Notes under the pieces: generated by a model | Databases searched by the model: none | What the model was told of the DNA's origin: nothing | What the model saw: the letters and a program-made list of their open reading frames with translations, nothing else | Position numbers and translations under genes: made by a program | Origin: an uncultured Thermoproteales archaeon | GTDB lineage: Archaea > Thermoproteota > Thermoprotei > Thermoproteales > Thermoproteaceae | Direction of reading: 5' to 3' | DNA: 7,872 nucleotides | Assembly: GCA_946480885.1 (NCBI GenBank) | Contig: CAMLLK010000033.1 | Span: 1-7,872, forward strand | In this document: piece by piece, positions 4,636 through 7,872 of the stretch | Layout of the letters: each line of letters opens with the position of its first letter | How positions within the stretch are numbered: position 1 is the first letter of the stretch

Positions 4636-6066
4636 TTAGCCTACTTTAGAGAGGCGTCCAAACTCTAGCTCAATTACTCTTCTCAAAACTACTGCGTATT
4701 CAAAAGGCAGGTCTTTCAACACGTCTTCTACAAAGCCGAGGACTACCGCAGCCTTTGCGTCTTCTTCTGAAAAGCCCCGCGTGCGTAGATACGTCAACTT
4801 TTCTTCAGATATTGTAGACGCAGTGGCCTCGTGGGTTACCACAGCCGTTTCTTCAAACACTTGGTCATGGGGCACTGTGTACGTAGCTGAGTCTTTGTCT
4901 AAGACAAGCGAGTCGCATTGTACATGGGACTTAGAGTACTTAGCACCCCTCTGGACGTGCACAAGCCCTCTATACACCGCAACGCCGCCTTCAGCCGATA
5001 TGCTCTTATTAACCACTCTACTGCTGGTATTGGGGGCCAGGTGCCACACCTTCGCCCCATTTTCTTTCCAATAGGGCCCCTTGGCGGCTGTTATCCCCAC
5101 AATCTCTGTAGAAGAGCCCTCTCCCTTCAATACAGTAGAGGGGAATGTGTAGGTGGTCTTACTGCCGATAGAGCCCTCTACCCAGTGTACTTTCGCACGG
5201 GCCTCCGCCAGAGCTCTCTTATTATTGAAATTAATCACGTTGCGAGACCAATTCTGTACTGTAGTTATTTTCAAAGTGGCGTCTTCATGCGCGTAGCCCT
5301 CCACCATGCCGTTGTGGAAAGAGTATTTTAATAGACGCGGCGCGGAGCAGCCCTCTATCCAATGGACGTAAGCCCCTCTATCAGCTACGACTATTGAGTG
5401 CTCCATCTGCGACTCCATAGACTGGCCTATGAAGAAAAAAGTCTCTAAAGGCTGTTCTATTCTAACCCCCGGCGGAACGTAGATAAAGACGCCTCCTGAC
5501 CACAAAGCGCCGTGAAGCGCCGCGAATTTATGCTCCGGGGGGAATACTTTCATAAAATATCGCTGTACTAAATCTGGGTACTTTCTCACTGCCTCCTCCA
5601 TGGGGAGCATTACGACTCCCTTCTCTTGTAGTTTCTTCTTAAGATTGAAGTATATAATCTCGCTGTCGAATTGAGCCCCCAGGCCAAGTAAAGCCTTCGC
5701 CTCTATCTCCGGCAGGCCGAGTTTTTCATAATACTCTCTGATCTCCTTCGGCAATTGGTCCCAGCTAGAGACTGCCTCTGTGTGCGGCTTTGCGTAATGA
5801 ACCAACGCCTCTAGGTCGATCTCCTCGACAGCCCTCACCCACTTGGGCGTGGGCAGTTTTTCAAAAAGCTCCAACATCCTTAGCCTAAGTCTTCTCATCC
5901 AGTCTGGCTCCCCCTTTAGTCTACTTACTTCTTCCACCATGTCTTTTGTAATACGTCCTTTCAGCTCTACTTTGTAGTCAAATTTCTTCTCGGCGCCTAG
6001 TAACTCCTCTATTGACTCTACGTGGCTAATAGTGGAATATAGATGTTCTAATTCTTGCATGTCCAT
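4636..6066 (-). CDS. sufB: Fe-S cluster assembly scaffold SufB
   Basis: SufB is the scaffold of the SUF system on which Fe-S clusters are built, powered by SufC. From ATG 6066 the protein has 476 residues, normal for the family. It shows the N-terminal EPDWMRRLRLRMLELFEKLP region (53-72), VPPGVRIEQPLETFF (197-211), EGCSAP with C240 (E. coli C254), WSRNVINFNNKRA (273-285), QCDSLVLDKDSATYTVPH with C384 (E. coli C405), and VTHEATASTISEEKLTYLRTRG containing H412 and E413 (E. coli H433 and E434). These are the residues tied to cluster assembly, so it is SufB rather than the SufD paralogue. Upstream in-frame starts are GTG 6135 and ATG 6102. ATG 6066 is preferred because the only TATA-like element is centred near 6106, predicting transcription from about 6081, inside the longer forms. 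ATG 6102 remains possible. sufC is divergent, and no sufD is in the window. Confidence 0.96.
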   Translation of the reverse strand: MDMQELEHLYSTISHVESIEELLGAEKKFDYKVELKGRITKDMVEEVSRLKGEPDWMRRLRLRMLELFEKLPTPKWVRAVEEIDLEALVHYAKPHTEAVSSWDQLPKEIREYYEKLGLPEIEAKALLGLGAQFDSEIIYFNLKKKLQEKGVVMLPMEEAVRKYPDLVQRYFMKVFPPEHKFAALHGALWSGGVFIYVPPGVRIEQPLETFFFIGQSMESQMEHSIVVADRGAYVHWIEGCSAPRLLKYSFHNGMVEGYAHEDATLKITTVQNWSRNVINFNNKRALAEARAKVHWVEGSIGSKTTYTFPSTVLKGEGSSTEIVGITAAKGPYWKENGAKVWHLAPNTSSRVVNKSISAEGGVAVYRGLVHVQRGAKYSKSHVQCDSLVLDKDSATYTVPHDQVFEETAVVTHEATASTISEEKLTYLRTRGFSEEDAKAAVVLGFVEDVLKDLPFEYAVVLRRVIELEFGRLSKVG

Positions 6067-6101
6067 ACCGCGAATGTAAAATAAAAGCCTTTCCCAGTTC
6101 A

Positions 6102-6109
6102 TTTTTAAA
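6102..6109. promoter_or_regulatory. Shared TATA-like element between sufB and sufC
   Basis: TTTTTAAA on the plus strand (TTTAAAAA on the minus strand) is the main A/T core between the divergent suf genes. Its centre, about 6105.5, is 24-25 nt upstream of sufC ATG 6130, the leaderless spacing. The mirror prediction on the minus strand is a start at about 6081, 15 nt before sufB ATG 6066. It would lie inside the coding region if sufB began at GTG 6135. Confidence 0.55.
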
Positions 6110-6129
6110 CTGCCAAACGAAGACTGGAC

Positions 6130-6882
6130 ATGCACAGACTTGAAGTAAAAGATCTTAAAGTCGCCGTGGCGGGTAGAGAGATATTAAAGGGAGTCTCTAT
6201 CTCAGTGAAAAGCGGCGAAATTGTTGTATTAATGGGGCCCAACGGCAGTGGAAAGTCGACACTCTTCCAAGCAATTGCTGGAAATCCCAAGTACGAAATC
6301 CTAGGCGGGGATATACTACTAGACGGAGAGTCTATCTTATCCCTCTCCCCCGAGGAGCGGTTTGCAAAAGGCATATTCGTAGGCTTTCAATCTCCCGTGG
6401 CTGTGCCAGAGGTAAGATTCGCCTTTCTACTACAAGCTATGATGAACATCAAAGCTGGGAGAAAACTAACAGACCCAAATCCACAAATTCTTTCACAAGC
6501 CCAGAGGATAGCCACAGACTTAGGACTTCGTCTAGAGGTATTCAACCGCGGAGTGGGGGCCGGCTTCAGCGGAGGCGAATTTAAAAGAGCAGAAGTCCTA
6601 CAAGCACTTCTACTAAACCCAAGGTTTGTAATTCTAGATGAGCCAGATAGCGGTCTCGACATCGACGGAATTGCGGCAGTGGGGAGGGCAATTACAAAAC
6701 TCAGCTCCACCGGCTCCGGCGTCCTTATATCTACACACTACGCCAGAGTTTTGAATTTTGTAAAACCCACAAGAGTTTATGTAATTGCAGAGGGGCGCGT
6801 CGTATTAGAAGGCGATGAGAGTATTGTAAAAAAGATAGAGGAGGTGGGTTATCAAAACTACCTACAGTCAGTTGGCTCCTAA
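6130..6882 (+). CDS. sufC: Fe-S cluster assembly ATPase SufC
   Basis: SufC is the soluble ABC-type ATPase that binds SufB (and SufD) and drives the conformational change needed for cluster assembly; it is not a transporter. The 250-residue length is typical. Motifs in order: Walker A GPNGSGKST (36-44, K42), Q-loop in VGFQSPVAVPEV (Q87), a PxIP-like segment characteristic of SufC; ABC signature FSGGEFKRAEV (146-156); Walker B FVILDEPDSGLD (166-177, catalytic E171); switch histidine in ISTHY (H203). The SGGE-KR form of the signature is the SufC hallmark. There are no membrane segments. ATG 6130 follows a TATA-like element by about 24 nt, so the mRNA is likely leaderless. It is divergent from sufB, its obligate partner, with which it may share one promoter element. 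A short T-rich run (CCCCTTTTACC, about 6894-6904) after the stop may be a weak terminator. No sufD or cysteine desulfurase follows. Confidence 0.96.
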   Translation: MHRLEVKDLKVAVAGREILKGVSISVKSGEIVVLMGPNGSGKSTLFQAIAGNPKYEILGGDILLDGESILSLSPEERFAKGIFVGFQSPVAVPEVRFAFLLQAMMNIKAGRKLTDPNPQILSQAQRIATDLGLRLEVFNRGVGAGFSGGEFKRAEVLQALLLNPRFVILDEPDSGLDIDGIAAVGRAITKLSSTGSGVLISTHYARVLNFVKPTRVYVIAEGRVVLEGDESIVKKIEEVGYQNYLQSVGS

Positions 6883-6952
6883 GCGGTCAACTATCCCCTT
6901 TTACCCAGCCCTCATCATATACAGTTAATAACTAAAAGATCTTTAAAAAACA

Positions 6953-6962
6953 TTATATATAG
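6953..6962 (+). promoter_or_regulatory. Probable TATA box for the aminotransferase gene
   Basis: TTATATATAG lies in an A/T-rich stretch (about 6930-6985) between sufC and the aminotransferase, preceded by CTTTAAAAAACA, a suitable BRE region or an alternative TATA core. Its centre, about 6957, predicts a start at about 6982, a few bases before ATG 6988. The rest of the 105-bp gap after sufC shows no gene. Confidence 0.5.
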
Positions 6963-6987
6963 ATAAATTTATTTTATTTATGCCTAA

Positions 6988-7872
6988 ATGGGTTTGGCCC
7001 ATCGACCCAGATCTAGAATAGTCGTAGAGCCTCCTGGGCCTAGGGCGTTGGAGATAGTTAAACGCGACGAAGAGCTCTTAATGCAGTCTTTCGCCAGGTG
7101 GTACCCCTTGGTAATAGCTAGAGGCTACGGCCCCGTGGTAGAGGACGTAGACGGCAATTTCTACATCGACTACAACGCCGGCATCGCAGTGGCTAACGTA
7201 GGCCACAGCCACCCCAAAGTCGTAGAGGCAATTAAAAAACAGGCGGAGCTATTTCTACACTACTCTCTTACAGACTTCTATTACGAAATTGCTGTAAAAC
7301 TAGCCGAGAGGCTTGTCTCAATCACGCCTATTTCGGGTAGGAAAAAAGTGTTTTTTACTAACAGCGGCACTGAGTCTATAGAGGGAGTTTTGAAAATCGC
7401 CAGGGGGTATTTCAAAGGCCAGAGGCCCTACGTCGTGGCGTTTCTAGGGGCTTTCCACGGCAGGACCTACGGCTCTATGAGTATATCTGCCTCAAAGCCT
7501 ATACACCGACGCCACTTCTCCCCACTGCTCCCCAACGTCATCCATGTGCCGTATCCACACCCAGTTAGGTGTCCATTCAAAGCCGAGACGCTGGAAGAGT
7601 GTGGCGAATACGCAATCTCCTATCTAGAAGATTGGGTGTTTAAGAGGTTGGTAGATCCTACAGAGGTGTCTGTAGTGCTGCTAGAGCCTATACAAGGCGA
7701 GGGCGGTTACGTTGTGCCGCCAAAAAATTTCATACAGGCTCTTAGAAAAATTACATTAGAACACGGCACACTACTCACACTTGATGAAGTACAGACGGGC
7801 TTCGGCAGAACTGGCCGTTGGTTCGCCATTGAGCACTTCGGCGTGGAGCCTGATTTAATAGCCACGGCCAAG
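6988..7872 (+). CDS. Class III PLP-dependent aminotransferase, N-terminal part (3' end off window)
   Basis: This is the first 295 codons of a fold-type I, class III aminotransferase (acetylornithine/ornithine/4-aminobutyrate group), which moves an amino group to a 2-oxoacid using PLP. Visible features: RYGYGPVVEDVDGNFYIDYNAGIAV-type entry (about 45-68), GHSHPKVVEAI, the phosphate-binding FFTNSGTESIEG segment (S126-E129), AFHGRTYGSMS, LLEPIQGEGGYVVPP, and DEVQTGFGRTGRW (D266 contacts the PLP ring nitrogen). The last codon in the window is the lysine of IATAK (K295), the expected Schiff-base residue. The N-terminal VEPPGPRALEIVKRDEELLMQSF..WYP block is typical of archaeal 4-aminobutyrate aminotransferase-like proteins, so GABA or another omega-amino acid is as likely a substrate as acetylornithine; I cannot tell. 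ATG 6988 is the only in-frame ATG before the conserved block. An ATG at 6980 is in another frame and stops after 13 codons. Confidence 0.92.
   Translation, partial: MGLAHRPRSRIVVEPPGPRALEIVKRDEELLMQSFARWYPLVIARGYGPVVEDVDGNFYIDYNAGIAVANVGHSHPKVVEAIKKQAELFLHYSLTDFYYEIAVKLAERLVSITPISGRKKVFFTNSGTESIEGVLKIARGYFKGQRPYVVAFLGAFHGRTYGSMSISASKPIHRRHFSPLLPNVIHVPYPHPVRCPFKAETLEECGEYAISYLEDWVFKRLVDPTEVSVVLLEPIQGEGGYVVPPKNFIQALRKITLEHGTLLTLDEVQTGFGRTGRWFAIEHFGVEPDLIATAK

Noticed and set aside
4918..5331. Plus-strand frames opposite sufB (also 4781-5074)
   Set aside because: They lie wholly inside highly conserved sufB coding sequence and have no promoter or recognisable protein.
6980..7021. Thirteen-codon frame (ATG 6980) overlapping the aminotransferase start, as a leader peptide
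   Set aside because: It is out of frame and lacks a run of regulatory codons or an attenuator-like hairpin; a chance ATG in the A/T-rich leader is simpler.
1..7872. CRISPR array, insertion sequence or integrated virus
   Set aside because: No regularly spaced direct repeats, terminal inverted repeats, transposase or integrase was seen; nearly all of the window is core-gene coding sequence.

Overview
The window looks like a piece of a hyperthermophilic crenarchaeon of the order Thermoproteales, most likely Pyrobaculum or a close relative. The evidence is a eukaryote-type ribosomal protein (eL15), two archaeal RNase P proteins, a box C/D guide RNA, start codons about 25 nt downstream of TATA boxes (leaderless genes), AGA/AGG, ATA and CTA-rich codon use, and very tight gene packing. 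The genus is inference; the archaeal and crenarchaeal character is well supported. The first 54 bases are not genome: they are a poly-C tract plus an Illumina TruSeq adapter, so the left edge is an assembly artefact.

Layout from left to right: the 3' part of a flavin-dependent thymidylate synthase gene (thyX), overlapped by an unrecognised protein with a degenerate nucleotide-binding N-terminus; a short GC-rich region (1259-1320) with its own TATA box that looks like an uncatalogued structured RNA; ribosomal protein eL15 on the minus strand, divergent from a plus-strand operon of a COG1325 RNA-binding protein, RNase P Rpp30 and RNase P Pop5. This is a remnant of the archaeal ribosome/RNase P/exosome supercluster. 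A box C/D sRNA begins on the Pop5 stop codon. Next, on the minus strand, is a two-gene operon of a cysteine-rich protein of unknown function and a RimK-type ATP-grasp ligase. It is followed by the Fe-S assembly genes sufB (minus) and sufC (plus), divergently transcribed, and finally the first 295 codons of a class III PLP-dependent aminotransferase that runs off the right edge.

Functionally the window joins nucleotide synthesis (thyX), the RNA machinery (eL15, COG1325, Rpp30, Pop5, C/D guide RNA, possibly the new RNA), Fe-S cluster assembly (SufB with SufC) and amino-acid metabolism (aminotransferase). In both divergent pairs (eL15/COG1325 and sufB/sufC) a single near-symmetric A/T element sits midway between the two start regions and could serve both directions. 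The least explained parts are the 1259-1320 RNA candidate, the Cys-rich protein coupled to the ATP-grasp ligase, and the protein coupled to thyX. No tRNA, rRNA, CRISPR array, insertion sequence or prophage gene was seen.
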